This document shows, in pieces, positions 39,204-52,401 of a stretch of 64,000 nucleotides of DNA (position 1 is the stretch's first letter; every line of letters begins with the position of its first letter). A program made the position numbers and the translations under genes. Under the pieces are notes generated by a model. The model was not told where the DNA came from. It made no database searches and saw only the letters and a program-made list of their open reading frames with translations. Source of the DNA: Williamsia sp. CHRR-6 (GTDB lineage: Bacteria; Actinomycetota; Actinomycetes; Mycobacteriales; Mycobacteriaceae); NCBI RefSeq assembly GCF_018474015.1, contig NZ_JAHCSG010000001.1, positions 310,001-374,000 of the forward strand. Reading direction: 5' to 3'.

Positions 39204-40721
39204 TCAGGAACGGTGGTGTAAGCTGCAGGCGGCGAGGACGAGTTCTTTTACTCGGGCCGGATCTGCCTGTCCCCGGGTGGCTTTCATCACGTCGCCGACG
39301 ATCTTGCCGGCGGCAGCCACCTTGCCCGAGCGGATCTTCTCGGCGATGTCGGGGTTGGCGGCGAGTGCCTGATCCACCGCGGCCTGCAGCGCAGAGTCAT
39401 CACGAACCACCTCCAGGGCGCGGTCGGCGACGATCTGCTCGGGTTCGCCCTCCCCGTCGATAACGGCCAACGCGACCTGCTGGGCCAGCTTGGTGGTCAG
39501 CGTGCCCGCCTCGACCAGGCCGATGAGGGTAGCCACCTGAGCCGGCCTGATGGCCAGCTCCGGGAGTTCCACCGAACGCGAGTTGGCCTGCTGGGCAAGG
39601 AAGCTCACCCACCAGCTGCGAGCCGCCTCGGGCGGTGCGCCGGCGTCGGCGGTGGCGATGATCAGGTCGACGGCGCCGACGTTGATCAGGTCGCGCATCA
39701 CCTCGTCGGAGACCCCCCACTCGGTCTGGATGCGCGCGCGCCGCAGCCACGGCAGCTCGGGCAGGGTGGCGCGCAGCTGCTCAACCCACGCCGGGTCCGG
39801 TTGCACGGGAGCGAGATCGGGCTCCGGGAAGTACCGGTAGTCATCGGAGGTCTCCTTGCGGCGACCGGCCGAGGTGGTGCCGTCGGCCTCCTGGAAATGC
39901 CTTGTCTCCTGGGTGATCTCGCCACCCGCCTGCAGAATCGCCGCCTGCCGACACATCTCGTATCGCACTGCGATCTCCACGCTCTTGAGCGAGTTGACGT
40001 TCTTGGTCTCGGTGCGGGTGCCGAATTCGGTTGCGCCCCTGGCCATCAGCGACACGTTGGCATCACACCGCAACGACCCCTGATCCATCCGTGCGTCCGA
40101 CACACCCAAAGACTTCACCAGGTCGCGCAGCGCACCGACCAGCGCGCGGGCGATCTCGGGGGCACGTTCGCCGGTCCCGGTGATGGGCCGGGTCACGATC
40201 TCCACCAAGGGAACTCCGGCGCGGTTGTAGTCCAGCAACGAGTGGCTGGCTCCGTGGATACGTCCGGTTCCGCCGATGTGCAGCGACTTGCCGGTGTCCT
40301 CCTCCATGTGGGCGCGCTCGATCTCCACGCGCCAGGTGGTCCCGTCGGTGAGCGGCACGTCGATGTACCCGTCGTAGGCGATCGGATCGTCGTACTGAGA
40401 GATCTGGTAGTTCTTGGGCTGATCGGGATAGAAGTAGTTCTTGCGGGCGAACTGGCTCGACGCGCGGATCGAGCAGTTGAGCGCCAACCCGATCCGAACC
40501 GCGGACTCGATGGCTGCGGCGTTGGCCACCGGCAACGCCCCAGGCAGCCCGATGCACACCGGGCACACCTGCGTGTTGGGCTCGGCCCCGAACGCGGTGG
40601 GGCATCCGCAGAACATCTTGGTGGCCGTGCCCAACTCGACGTGCACCTCCATACCCATTACGGGGTCGAAGGCGGCGATGACGTCGTCGTAGTCGAGCAA
40701 CGAGGCGGTGGCGGAAGTCAT
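39204..40721 (-). CDS. gatB: Asp/Glu-tRNA(Asn/Gln) amidotransferase subunit B
   Basis: tRNA-binding and kinase subunit of GatCAB, which amidates Glu-tRNA(Gln). The 505-residue protein has [20 protein letters not shown], the zinc-site CxC and [28 protein letters not shown] and the C-terminal YqeY-like helical domain. The ATG at 40719-40721 matches relatives. It is transcribed apart from gatCA, 3.5 kb away, a split also seen in mycobacteria. Confidence 0.97.
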   Translation of the reverse strand: MTSATASLLDYDDVIAAFDPVMGMEVHVELGTATKMFCGCPTAFGAEPNTQVCPVCIGLPGALPVANAAAIESAVRIGLALNCSIRASSQFARKNYFYPDQPKNYQISQYDDPIAYDGYIDVPLTDGTTWRVEIERAHMEEDTGKSLHIGGTGRIHGASHSLLDYNRAGVPLVEIVTRPITGTGERAPEIARALVGALRDLVKSLGVSDARMDQGSLRCDANVSLMARGATEFGTRTETKNVNSLKSVEIAVRYEMCRQAAILQAGGEITQETRHFQEADGTTSAGRRKETSDDYRYFPEPDLAPVQPDPAWVEQLRATLPELPWLRRARIQTEWGVSDEVMRDLINVGAVDLIIATADAGAPPEAARSWWVSFLAQQANSRSVELPELAIRPAQVATLIGLVEAGTLTTKLAQQVALAVIDGEGEPEQIVADRALEVVRDDSALQAAVDQALAANPDIAEKIRSGKVAAAGKIVGDVMKATRGQADPARVKELVLAACSLHHRS

Positions 40722-40961
40722 GCGGATCAGTTTATGCCGGTCACCGCCCACGTCAGTTCCTCGGTCACCATCGGCGGGGTCGGCGATCCCGGACTGAAGA
40801 CCGCAGCTGCTCAGCGGCAGACGGCTCGAGGGGAACAGGTGGATTTCGCCTGAAAGCGACAAATGGTAGTTACTTGCCCGAGTGAACGATTCCTGTGGTC
40901 AACTGGTCGTCACCCACCATGGACTCGGTGGGTCCACCAGGACGAGAGAACACATCTGCCC

Positions 40962-43172
40962 ATGACATTCACCTCACGTGCTGTCGCCGCGATCGCGGTC
41001 GGCTGCAGCGTTGCGGCGTTCGCGCTGCCCGCCACCGCCACCGCGGCTCCTGGCCGCAGCATCTTGGCCGACAGTCAGCCCGGCTGGGCGACACCACGTG
41101 CCCTGCGCTCGCACCTGGCGGGCACCGAGCCCGTCCACGCTCGCGTGTACCTGCCGTGGCGCAACCGCACCGAGCTGGCCCGGATCTCGCGGGCCGTGAG
41201 CACCCCCGGTACCTCGGCCTACGGCCGCCACCTGAGCCCCGCGCAGTTCCGATCAGCGTTCTCGCCGACCTCCGAGTCGGTGGCCGCGGTGCAGAAGTGG
41301 TTGCGCGGAGCCGGTTTACGCGTCGTCGACGTTCCCGCCGACCGGCAGTACGTCGCCGTGGAAGGCAGCGCCGCAGCGGCCACCCGGGCCTTCCACACCA
41401 CCTTCGCCACCTACACGGCGTTCGGTCGTGTTCTACGTGCCGCCGTGTCAGCTCCCAGCGTGCCCGCAGCGCTCGCAGGCACCGTGAGCGCGGTCGTCGG
41501 TCTCGACGACGGCAGCGAGGTGGACCCTGCCGCCGGTACCGACACCGAGCCCCCATCGGGAACGAGCCCGGCCAAGGTCGCTGACCCCAGCGTCGGATTC
41601 CGAGCCGGCACACCGTGTTCGACCTACTGGGGCGAGAAGACGGTCACCCTGCCCACCGCCGTCGGCGGGAGCACCACCAAGCCACTCGCCCCGTGTGGTT
41701 ACACCCCTGCGCAGGTGCGCGGCCTGTACGGACTCGGTACCGCCGACACCGGTGCGGGTCAGACGGTCGCGTTCGTCGGAGCCAACGCCAGCCCTACCAT
41801 CGCCGCCGATCTCACCCAGTACTCCCGCCTGCACAATCTGCCCGACCCGCAGATCCAGCAGATCGTGCCGCCGGGCGTCTACCAGCACCCCACGACTCCC
41901 AAGAACGACCCGAGCGCGTTCTTCGGGGAGCAGACCCTCGACGCCGAAGCCATCCACACGACGGCACCGGCAGCAAAGCTGCTCTACGTGGCCTCGTCGA
42001 ACGCACGCCAGGACTTCGATCGCAGCGTCAAGGCGATCGTGGACAAGCACCTCGCGCCGATCATCTCCATCTCCTACGGCTTCAGCGGCGAGTCGGTGCC
42101 GCAGGGATTCGTCAACAGCCTCAACAACATCTTCATCGAGGCAGTGGCGACCGGCATCGGTGTCTTCGTCTCCACCGGCGACGACGGCGACGAGGTGGGC
42201 ACCCTGAACAAGACCTCGGTGGACTTCTACGCCAACATCCCCAACATCACCGCGGTTGGCGGCACGTCGGCGGCCATCGTGAAGGGTGCGGGCGGGTCGG
42301 TGTTCACCACGGCCGGCGCCCCGGCGTCGATCCCCGCCCTCTCCTCGGCGGCCAAGGGCGGGCCCTATGGCATCGACGACCCCGCCAACCCGGTGAACCA
42401 GCCGGGCTGGACTCGGGCGTTCGAGGTGGGCTGGCAGACCGGCCGGGTGAGCGCAACCGGCACCCTCACACCGCTGCCCGCCGACACGTCGGTACCGGCC
42501 GCGACCACCTACACCTTCACCGGCAGCATCGATTCGGCTCCAGCGGTCTTCGGTGGCGGCGGCGGAGGTGGGATCAGCACAGTCTTCCCGCAACCGAGCT
42601 ATCAGAAAGGCATCACCGACTCGGCCAAGGACGGCACCTCCGGTGCGCCGGGCACCAGCGGACGTTCGCTGCCCGACATCGCGGCACTCGCTGATCCCAA
42701 CACCGGATTACTGGTCGGGCAGACCCAGAAGTTCACCGACGGAACCTATTACGACGAGTACCGCATCGGTGGCACATCCTTGGCTGCGCCGCTGATGGCG
42801 GGCATGGCCGCGGTGGCGAACCAGAAGGCAGGCAAGGATCTGGGATTCCTGAACCCGCGGATCTACGCTGCCTACCGGCAGGCGTCGTCGACGATCTACG
42901 ACGTGGACGAGGCCGACCTGAACAGCGCCGCCGAGTTCGGCTCCACTCCTGCGGTGTTCCGGGTGAACTTCACCGACAGCGAGTCGGCCACGGGTGGCCG
43001 CGGATACAGCGTCCGCTTGTTGGAGTCACCGCTGCAGAGCCTGCAGTCGGTTCGCGGCTACGACACCGCCACCGGCGTCGGCTCCCCGAAGGACTCCACG
43101 TTCCTCACGGCTTTGGGAACGGTCACCCCGCTGTCCTACACCCCCGACCCGAAGTCACCGAACGTCGGCTGA
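40962..43172 (+). CDS. Secreted sedolisin-type peptidase (S53, pro-kumamolisin)
   Basis: A 736-residue exported acid peptidase. Signal peptide residues 1-29. Pro-kumamolisin activation domain about 45-180 (ARVYLPWRNRTELARISRAV, YGRHLSPAQFRSAF). Catalytic domain from about 245 with Glu323 and Asp327 (GEQTLDAEA), oxyanion Asp407 (VSTGDDGD) and Ser606 (GGTSLAAP), the full E-D-D-S set. An insertion near 485-525 and a GGGGGGG loop lie between. It should self-activate outside the cell at low pH. It is single, between gatB (divergent) and pfkA (convergent, 19 bases). Confidence 0.93.
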   Translation: MTFTSRAVAAIAVGCSVAAFALPATATAAPGRSILADSQPGWATPRALRSHLAGTEPVHARVYLPWRNRTELARISRAVSTPGTSAYGRHLSPAQFRSAFSPTSESVAAVQKWLRGAGLRVVDVPADRQYVAVEGSAAAATRAFHTTFATYTAFGRVLRAAVSAPSVPAALAGTVSAVVGLDDGSEVDPAAGTDTEPPSGTSPAKVADPSVGFRAGTPCSTYWGEKTVTLPTAVGGSTTKPLAPCGYTPAQVRGLYGLGTADTGAGQTVAFVGANASPTIAADLTQYSRLHNLPDPQIQQIVPPGVYQHPTTPKNDPSAFFGEQTLDAEAIHTTAPAAKLLYVASSNARQDFDRSVKAIVDKHLAPIISISYGFSGESVPQGFVNSLNNIFIEAVATGIGVFVSTGDDGDEVGTLNKTSVDFYANIPNITAVGGTSAAIVKGAGGSVFTTAGAPASIPALSSAAKGGPYGIDDPANPVNQPGWTRAFEVGWQTGRVSATGTLTPLPADTSVPAATTYTFTGSIDSAPAVFGGGGGGGISTVFPQPSYQKGITDSAKDGTSGAPGTSGRSLPDIAALADPNTGLLVGQTQKFTDGTYYDEYRIGGTSLAAPLMAGMAAVANQKAGKDLGFLNPRIYAAYRQASSTIYDVDEADLNSAAEFGSTPAVFRVNFTDSESATGGRGYSVRLLESPLQSLQSVRGYDTATGVGSPKDSTFLTALGTVTPLSYTPDPKSPNVG

Positions 43173-43191
43173 GACAGCAACGCGCGCACCC

Positions 43192-44220
43192 TCACCCGAA
43201 GATGACCCGGACCTCCTGATACTGGGCGTCGGGCACCGTCTTGTGGTTGGCCAACGCATCGTCGAACCCGACGCGCACGATGTCGGTGCCGCGCAACGCC
43301 ACCATGTGTCCCCACTCGGCGTCGGCCACCACGTCGGTGGCCGCCATCCCCAGCCGCGTCGCGAGCACCCGATCGAAGCCGGTCGGGGAACCGCCGCGCT
43401 GGATGTGTCCGAGCACGGTGGCGCGGGTCTCCACACCGGTCCGGGCCTCGATCTCGGGGGCCAGCACCTCTGCTATCCCACCGAGGCGGGGACGGTTGAA
43501 CCCGTCGAGCCCCTTGGTCGAATGCGCAGAATCCATGTGCGGCAGGGTGAATCCCTCAGCGACGACCACCATCGGTGACCGTCCGCGGTCTCGGACGCTG
43601 CTGACCCATTCGCAGATCTGCTCGATGGTCTCGGGTTGCTCAGGGATGAGGATGGCGTGCGCTCCCCCGGCGATCCCGGAGTGCAGCGCAATCCAGCCCG
43701 CGTGGCGTCCCATCACCTCGAGCACCATGCAGCGCTTGTGAGAGTTGCCGGTGGTCCGGAGCCGGTCGATGGCCTCGGTCGCGATCTCCACGGCGGTGTC
43801 GAATCCGAAGGTGTAGTCGGTGGCGTCGAGATCGTTGTCGATGGTCTTGGGCACCCCGACGATGTCGATCCCGTCGGCGAACAGTCGTTTCGACGCTGAT
43901 GCGGTTCCCTCGCCGCCGATGGCGATGATGGCGTCGACCCCCAGTTCGGCCATCCGCCCCCGGATCACCTCGGGTCCGCCACGCTCGCAGTAGGGCCCCA
44001 CCCGGCTGGTCCCCAGGATGGTGCCGCCCTGATGGGACAGGCCACGCACCGAACTGCGGTCCAGGGCCATCACGTCACCGTCCACGAGGCCTCGCCACCC
44101 GTCGAGGAATCCCACGAAATCCTGACCGTGCACGGTCTCTCCCTTGAGCACCGCGCCTCTGATCACCGCGTTCAGGCCGGGACAGTCACCGCCCGAGGTG
44201 AGGATGCCGATCCTGGTCAC
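43192..44220 (-). CDS. pfkA: 6-phosphofructokinase, actinobacterial mixed-motif type
   Basis: Phosphorylates fructose 6-phosphate. The 342-residue protein has GGDCPGLNAVIRG, the phosphate-donor motif GGEGT (102-106) and PKTIDND (124-130). Gly in GGEGT points to ATP; Lys125 is the residue usual in pyrophosphate-dependent enzymes. This mixed pattern is known in actinobacterial enzymes, some of which use ATP, so the donor is probably ATP but not certain. It lies 97 bases after gatA. Confidence 0.94.
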   Translation of the reverse strand: MTRIGILTSGGDCPGLNAVIRGAVLKGETVHGQDFVGFLDGWRGLVDGDVMALDRSSVRGLSHQGGTILGTSRVGPYCERGGPEVIRGRMAELGVDAIIAIGGEGTASASKRLFADGIDIVGVPKTIDNDLDATDYTFGFDTAVEIATEAIDRLRTTGNSHKRCMVLEVMGRHAGWIALHSGIAGGAHAILIPEQPETIEQICEWVSSVRDRGRSPMVVVAEGFTLPHMDSAHSTKGLDGFNRPRLGGIAEVLAPEIEARTGVETRATVLGHIQRGGSPTGFDRVLATRLGMAATDVVADAEWGHMVALRGTDIVRVGFDDALANHKTVPDAQYQEVRVIFG

Positions 44221-44317
44221 GTTGCCATTCCTCTCGCCGCACGAACACCCTGCGGGTCAACGCTGACCGTCGGCCCCAAGACTAGGGAACCGACGCCGCG
44301 AGTGCGACCGTCTCTTC

Positions 44318-45814
44318 TCAGTTCGCCGCGATCGGACCGCGGGCGGCCTCGTACGCAGCGCCCACCCGATAGAGGCGATCGTCGGCCAGCGCCGGCGCCA
44401 TGATCTGCAGCCCCACCGGCAGACCGTCGTCAGAGGACAACCCCGACGGCACCGACATGGCGCAGTTGCCGGCCAGGTTCACCGGCAGCGTGCACAGGTC
44501 GAAGAGGTACATCGCCAGCGGATCATCCACCTTCTCCCCGATCGGGAACGCCGTGGTGGGGGTGGTCGGGGAGACCAGTACGTCGACGCTGCCGAAGGCC
44601 GACGCGAAGTCGCCTGCGATCAGGGTGCGCACCTTGAGCGCCTGACCGTAGTACTGATCGTAGTAACCCGAAGACAGGGCGTAGGTGCCGATCATGATGC
44701 GGCGCTTGACCTCTGGACCGAAGCCCTGGGCTCGGGTCAACGCCATGACCTCTTCGGCCGAACGGGTGCCGTCGTCGCCGACGCGTAGTCCGTAGCGCAT
44801 CGCGTCGAAACGCGCGAGGTTGCTCGACACCTCCGACGGCAGGATGAGGTAGTAGGCGCCCAAAGCGTAGGTGAAGTGCGGGCACGACACCTCGACGATC
44901 TCGGCGCCGCGCGCCCGCAGCACCTCCACTGCGGCGGTGAACGATTCGAGGACCCCGGCCTGATAGCCATCGCCCTGCAACTCGGTGACGATGCCCACAC
45001 GCACCCCGGTCAGGTCGCCGGCGGCTCCGGCGCGGGCCGCACCGACCACGTCGGGAACCGGGGCATCGATGGATGTGGAGTCACGCGGGTCGTGCCCGGC
45101 GATCACCTCGTGCAGCAGCGCGGTGTCGAGAACCGTTCGCGCACAGGGCCCGCCCTGATCCAGCGACGACGCGCAGGCCACCAGTCCGTAGCGCGACACG
45201 GTGCCGTAGGTGGGCTTCACGCCGACGGTGGCGGTGACCGCCGCGGGTTGCCGCACCGATCCGCCGGTGTCGGTGCCGATGGCCAGCGGGGCCTGATATG
45301 AGGCCAGCGCCGCGGCACTGCCGCCACCGGAACCACCGGGGATCCTGCTGGTGTCCCACGGGTTTCGGGTGATCTGGTAGGCCGAGTTCTCGGTGGAACT
45401 GCCCATCGCGAACTCGTCCATGTTGGTCTTGCCCAGGATCGGGATCCCAGCTGCCCGCAACCGGGTCGTGAGGGTGGCGTCGTAGGGCGGTACCCACCCC
45501 TGCAGGATCTTGGAGCCGCAGGTGGTCGGCGCATCGGTGGTGGTGAACACGTCCTTGAGCGCCAACGGGACTCCCGCCAACGCCGACGCCGGAGCATCTC
45601 CGGCCGCCAGTGCGGCATCGACCTCGTGGGCCGCAGCCAGCGCCGCCGACCCGTTGACGTGCAAAAAGGCGCCCAGGTCGGAGTCGATCGACTCGATCTG
45701 ATCGAGGTGGGCCTGGGTGACCTCCACCGAGGAGAGCTCGCGCGCATGGATCTTGGTCGCGAGCTCGGCCGCCGACAACCCGGTGATGGGTCCGGCCGGG
45801 CGTAGGGCGGTCAC
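44318..45814 (-). CDS. gatA: Asp/Glu-tRNA(Asn/Gln) amidotransferase subunit A
   Basis: Glutaminase subunit of GatCAB. The 498-residue amidase-signature protein has catalytic Lys in VPLALKDVF, the [12 protein letters not shown] loop and the Ser-cis-Ser region [14 protein letters not shown]. Start overlaps the gatC stop by four bases, so it is coupled to gatC. With gatB and gltX it completes Gln-tRNA formation. Confidence 0.97.
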   Translation of the reverse strand: MTALRPAGPITGLSAAELATKIHARELSSVEVTQAHLDQIESIDSDLGAFLHVNGSAALAAAHEVDAALAAGDAPASALAGVPLALKDVFTTTDAPTTCGSKILQGWVPPYDATLTTRLRAAGIPILGKTNMDEFAMGSSTENSAYQITRNPWDTSRIPGGSGGGSAAALASYQAPLAIGTDTGGSVRQPAAVTATVGVKPTYGTVSRYGLVACASSLDQGGPCARTVLDTALLHEVIAGHDPRDSTSIDAPVPDVVGAARAGAAGDLTGVRVGIVTELQGDGYQAGVLESFTAAVEVLRARGAEIVEVSCPHFTYALGAYYLILPSEVSSNLARFDAMRYGLRVGDDGTRSAEEVMALTRAQGFGPEVKRRIMIGTYALSSGYYDQYYGQALKVRTLIAGDFASAFGSVDVLVSPTTPTTAFPIGEKVDDPLAMYLFDLCTLPVNLAGNCAMSVPSGLSSDDGLPVGLQIMAPALADDRLYRVGAAYEAARGPIAAN

Positions 45815-46110
45815 TGGTCCTCCCCCAGGATCTGCGGGACGGCGAAACGGTCCTGTTCCACCGAGGGCGCACCCGAGAGTGCCTCAGACGGGGTGAGCCC
45901 GGGCACGATCGCATCGGGACGCAGCACGTTGGACAGCCCCGCCGGATGGGCGGTCGAGGCCACTCCCGTGGTGTCCACCTCGGCGATCGAGGCCACGTGG
46001 GTCAGGATCGAGTCGATCTGCCCGGCGTACTGATCGAGCTCGTCGTCGGTCAGGGCCAGGCGCGAGAGCCGCGCCAGATGGGCGACCTCGTCCCGGGAGA
46101 TGGCAGACAC
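45811..46110 (-). CDS. gatC: Asp/Glu-tRNA(Asn/Gln) amidotransferase subunit C
   Basis: A 99-residue subunit that stabilises GatA on GatB. It has the family pattern [20 protein letters not shown] near the start and [12 protein letters not shown] with the FAVPQIL end. The GTG at 46108-46110 follows AGGAGG with eight bases of spacing, which decides the start in a frame open far upstream. It leads gatC-gatA-pfkA. Confidence 0.96.
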   Translation of the reverse strand: MSAISRDEVAHLARLSRLALTDDELDQYAGQIDSILTHVASIAEVDTTGVASTAHPAGLSNVLRPDAIVPGLTPSEALSGAPSVEQDRFAVPQILGEDQ

Positions 46111-46338
46111 CGGTGGTTCCTCCTGCAGGTGTTGTTCCGTCGCACGCAGACGTACGGCGATGTCGGACCGGCAGCGCTCGGGATGGAGCCGCTCGGCGAC
46201 TCGGTCAAGCCTAGTGCGTTGACCGGCGGCCACCACCGACCGCACCGACGCCGTCGGCGCCGGCACTGTTGCCGCGGCCTGCGCCGCCGACCCCCGCCCG
46301 CAGCGCAGTCGATCGGCGCAGGTGGGACAATTCCGCGC

Positions 46339-46998
46339 GTGTCCTATCTGTTGCGGGTGTATCTGGCCGACCGACCGGGGAGTCTCGGTCTGCTCGCGGT
46401 GTCGCTCGGGTCGGTGGGCGCCGACATCCTGGCCCTCGATGTGGTCGAGCGCGGCGAGGGGTATGCCGTCGACGACATCGTGGTCGACGTGCCGCGGGGG
46501 TCGCTGCCCGACACGCTGATCACCGCCGCCGAGAACGTCGACGGGGTCCGCGTCGACTCGATCAGGCCCTACATCGGGATGCTGGAGACCCACCGCGAAC
46601 TCGAACTCGTCGACCTGATCGCCACGGCCGCCCCCGGCGATCGACTGCAGGTCTTGGTCGACCACGCTCCGCGGGTGCTTCGGGTGTCGTGGGCGACGGT
46701 GATCACCCAGGGAGGCGGTGAGGTGATGCAACTCTTCGGCAGCTCCGGTGCACCCGAGACGCAACTGACTGCGGTGGACTGGCTGCCGATCGCCGCGGCG
46801 GCCGAACTCGACGCCGACGCCTCGTGGGTGCCGGGCTTCTGGCGCGACACCGACACCCGGATGGCCGCCGCACCCATCGGATCACCGAGCCGGGCCCTGC
46901 TGCTCGGGCGATCGGGGGGACCCGACTTCCGGCCGTCGGAGATCGACCGCGTCGGCTACCTCGCCCGCATCGTCACCACTGTGCTCGGCCTGCCCTGA
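46339..46998 (+). CDS. ACT domain protein, Rv3013-like
   Basis: A 219-residue protein with an N-terminal ACT domain ([40 protein letters not shown]) and a C-terminal region with [21 protein letters not shown] and [20 protein letters not shown], which may resemble a GAF-like fold. No catalytic motif is seen. ACT domains usually bind amino acids; the ligand is unknown. GTG at 46339, with GACAAT seven bases upstream as a possible leaderless -10. Divergent from gatC. Confidence 0.82.
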   Translation: MSYLLRVYLADRPGSLGLLAVSLGSVGADILALDVVERGEGYAVDDIVVDVPRGSLPDTLITAAENVDGVRVDSIRPYIGMLETHRELELVDLIATAAPGDRLQVLVDHAPRVLRVSWATVITQGGGEVMQLFGSSGAPETQLTAVDWLPIAAAAELDADASWVPGFWRDTDTRMAAAPIGSPSRALLLGRSGGPDFRPSEIDRVGYLARIVTTVLGLP

Positions 46999-47026
46999 CC
47001 GCCGCCGCACCCCCAGGGCGGTGCGA

Positions 47027-49637
<2,611 letters not shown>

Positions 49638-49691
49638 TCACGCATGTGGACGAGGATCGGAAACTCCACCGAGCTGTGACATCCTGGTGGC

Positions 49692-50303
49692 ATGCCCGGC
49701 TTCATCCGCGACTACTGGTGGGCGGCCCTCGTGGTGCCGCTGGCCACAGCGGTCACGGCGGTGTTGGTGGTCGGGCTGGTGTTCTCCGACCAGGGCACCG
49801 GTTCGAGCCGGCGCACTCAGGCCGCGGTCCCGGCCGCGGTCACCTCCGGGGTGGCAGGCACCCCGAAAGCGCCCGTCGCGGCACCCGGTCTGCCGCCGTC
49901 AGCGCGCGCGATGTGTGCCTCGAACCGGGAACCGCGCGCTGTGGTCGTCAGCATCTCCCAGCAGACGATGTGGATGTGTCAGGGTCCTGAACTCTTCGGC
50001 GACAGCCCGGTCACCACAGGTATCGACACCCCCAAGAACCGCACTCCCACCGGCAGCTGGCGCATCGTGGCCCGCGAGACAGACCGCTTCCTCACCGGCC
50101 CGGACTACCGGGTGTTCGTGCACTTCTGGATGCCGTTCTTCGGGGACTTCGGTTTCCACGACTCGCCGTGGCAGCGCTTCGCCTACGGCACCGCGATGTA
50201 CAAGACCGCCGGCTCGCGTGGATGCGTGCACGTGCCCGCGCAGGCGATGGGCGTCCTCTACCGCTGGGCCACCGTCGGCACCCTGGTCACCATCCGCAGC
50301 TGA
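49692..50303 (+). CDS. L,D-transpeptidase (YkuD) with N-terminal membrane anchor
   Basis: Forms 3-3 peptidoglycan cross-links or attaches proteins. The 203-residue protein has one N-terminal helix (WWAALVVPLATAVTAVLVVG), an Ala/Pro-rich linker, and a YkuD domain from about residue 83 with VHFWMPFFGDFGFHD and the active-site motif GSRGCVHV (catalytic Cys). It is smaller than mycobacterial LdtMt2, lacking Ig-like domains. It is anchored on the outer face of the membrane. Confidence 0.93.
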   Translation: MPGFIRDYWWAALVVPLATAVTAVLVVGLVFSDQGTGSSRRTQAAVPAAVTSGVAGTPKAPVAAPGLPPSARAMCASNREPRAVVVSISQQTMWMCQGPELFGDSPVTTGIDTPKNRTPTGSWRIVARETDRFLTGPDYRVFVHFWMPFFGDFGFHDSPWQRFAYGTAMYKTAGSRGCVHVPAQAMGVLYRWATVGTLVTIRS

Positions 50304-50323
50304 TGACCGCCGACAGGGCGAAT

Positions 50324-51325
50324 TCACATCCGCGGTAACTCGGTCGCAACAGCGGTGGCGATCGCCAGTGCGGTGCGCGACCACGACGTGGATGCCTGGG
50401 CCAGACCGCAGGTCGGCGTGACGAGCATCGAGTCGCTGAGCACGCGGCGGTCGAGTCCGATGGTGTCGACCATGCGCACGATCTGTGCTGCGACCGCCTC
50501 GGCGGTCACCTCGGGACCCGGTTCGGTCGCGGGCACCGCCCCCACTGCGAGGACCGTGGCGCGGTCGAGGAGTTCACCGATCCCGTCCAGGTCGGCCCGA
50601 CCGACCTGCGCGAGGTCGAAGGCCACTCCCCACACCGAGCTCTGGGCCGCCACCGTCCACGGGATGGTGTCGCTGCACAGATGCAGCAACACCGGTCGAC
50701 CGACCACGTCGATGAGCCGGTCGTAATGTTCGGCGATGGTCGCAGCCGGGATCGGGTCGATCACGTCGAACCGCGACAGCGGCTTGACCGCACCGTCGAT
50801 CACCCGGTCCAGCAGCGGCTCGTCGATCTGCACCAGCACCGGGACCCCCAGGCGCCGTTGGAGTTCGGCGGCGTGTACGGCGACACCCTCGGCGAGCGAG
50901 TCCACCAGGTCGGCCCAGGCACCGCGGTCACGGACCGCCTTGTGGCCGGCAGAGGTCTCCACCGAAGCCGCCAACGTGAACGGGCCGCACACCTGCGTTT
51001 TCACCCACGCGTCTGGGCCCCCGTGCCCACCGGTCTCCCAGATCTCCTCCAGCGCATCGACATCTGTGCGCAACAGATCACGGGCGCGTCGGCTCATCGC
51101 CGACGGCCGCGCCGAAAGCCGGTAGCCGGTGGTGGCCACCTCCATCGGCATGTCGGCCAGGACAGCGCACGCGCGACCGATCATGTCCGCACCGAGTCCG
51201 CGCCCGGGCAGCTCGGGCAGGTGGATGAGACCGACCTCCCCGGCGATCACCTCGACCGCAGCACGTGGGTCGTCCCCGGGCATCGACCCCACCCCGGTGG
51301 CCACGCCCACCGGCGGCACGTTCAC
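50324..51325 (-). CDS. Cobalamin-independent methionine synthase-like protein (MetE C-terminal fold)
   Basis: A 333-residue UROD/MetE-fold protein, much shorter than MetE (about 750). It has [22 protein letters not shown] (His-x-Cys zinc ligands) and [14 protein letters not shown], which match the zinc site of the MetE C-terminal domain. The N-terminal folate-binding half is missing, so a different methyl donor or corrinoid/thiol role is possible. It overlaps the mnmA stop by four bases and corresponds to Rv3015c. Confidence 0.85.
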   Translation of the reverse strand: MNVPPVGVATGVGSMPGDDPRAAVEVIAGEVGLIHLPELPGRGLGADMIGRACAVLADMPMEVATTGYRLSARPSAMSRRARDLLRTDVDALEEIWETGGHGGPDAWVKTQVCGPFTLAASVETSAGHKAVRDRGAWADLVDSLAEGVAVHAAELQRRLGVPVLVQIDEPLLDRVIDGAVKPLSRFDVIDPIPAATIAEHYDRLIDVVGRPVLLHLCSDTIPWTVAAQSSVWGVAFDLAQVGRADLDGIGELLDRATVLAVGAVPATEPGPEVTAEAVAAQIVRMVDTIGLDRRVLSDSMLVTPTCGLAQASTSWSRTALAIATAVATELPRM

Positions 51326-52401
51326 GTGGCGGCGATCCGACCGCAGGCGATCACTTCGTCGCCCTCGGCCGCGTCATCGCGGTAGAGCACCGCGGCCTGT
51401 CCACGAGCCACTCCGGTGAGCGGTTCGAGAAGCTCGATCTCGATGCCGCGACCGTCATCGACAGCCTGGGCTCGCGCAGGCGCCAGCCCGCCGTGGGCAC
51501 GTACCTGCACGGTGGCGTCGAACGGCTCGCGCGGCGCATGACCAGATGTCCACACCGCTCGCTCGGTCCGGATCGTCCACACCGTCAGGTCCTCCGCCGG
51601 GCCGACGGTGACCGTCGCCGAGTCGGGATCGATACCGGTCACATAGCGCGGTCGGCCATCGGCGGCGGGCGCCTGCACACCGAGGCCCTTGCGCTGTCCG
51701 ATCGTGAAGCCGTGCACGCCATCGTGTTCGGCCAGCGGGGTGCCGTCGGAGTCGATGACCAATCCGGGCCGCAACCCGATCCGGGCACCGAGGAATGCTC
51801 GGGTGTCCCCGGACGGGATGAAGCAGATGTCGTGGGAGTCGGGTTTGTCGGCGACGCTCAGTCCACGGCGTGCCGCCTCGGCACGGATCTGCGCCTTCGG
51901 TGTGTCACCCACGGGGAACATGGCTTTCGACAACTGCCCGGCGGTGAGCACCGCCAACACGTAGGACTGGTCCTTGTCGGTGTCCACCGCGCGACGCAGC
52001 CGACCCTCGGACAGCCGGGCGTAGTGCCCGGTGGCCACCGCGTCGAACCCCAGCGCCGTGGCCCGATCGGCCAGGGCGGAGAACTTGATCTTCTCGTTGC
52101 AGGTGAGACACGGGTTGGGGGTGTCGCCGGCGGCATAGGACGCGACAAACTCGTCGATCACGTCTTCGCGGAATCGTTCGGCGAAATCCCAGACGTAGAA
52201 GGGGATCCCGAGTACGTCGGCCGCCCGGCGCGCGTCAGCGGCGTCCTCTTTGGAACAGCAGCCACGGCTACCGGTGCGCAACGCCCCGGGTGCCGTCGAC
52301 AGGGCGAGGTGGACTCCGACCACATCATGCCCGGCGTCGACGGCACGTGCGGCCGCCACGGCCGAGTCCACCCCCCCGCTCATCGCCGCCAACACCCGCA
52401 T
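51322..52401 (-). CDS. mnmA: tRNA-specific 2-thiouridylase
   Basis: Thiolates U34 of tRNAs for Lys, Glu and Gln. The 359-residue protein has the PP-loop [11 protein letters not shown], catalytic Cys in [12 protein letters not shown] and the second Cys in [10 protein letters not shown]. It sits directly after the cysteine desulfurase (one-base overlap, TGATG), its natural sulfur donor, and overlaps the methionine-synthase-like gene by four. Confidence 0.96.
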   Translation of the reverse strand: MRVLAAMSGGVDSAVAAARAVDAGHDVVGVHLALSTAPGALRTGSRGCCSKEDAADARRAADVLGIPFYVWDFAERFREDVIDEFVASYAAGDTPNPCLTCNEKIKFSALADRATALGFDAVATGHYARLSEGRLRRAVDTDKDQSYVLAVLTAGQLSKAMFPVGDTPKAQIRAEAARRGLSVADKPDSHDICFIPSGDTRAFLGARIGLRPGLVIDSDGTPLAEHDGVHGFTIGQRKGLGVQAPAADGRPRYVTGIDPDSATVTVGPAEDLTVWTIRTERAVWTSGHAPREPFDATVQVRAHGGLAPARAQAVDDGRGIEIELLEPLTGVARGQAAVLYRDDAAEGDEVIACGRIAAT

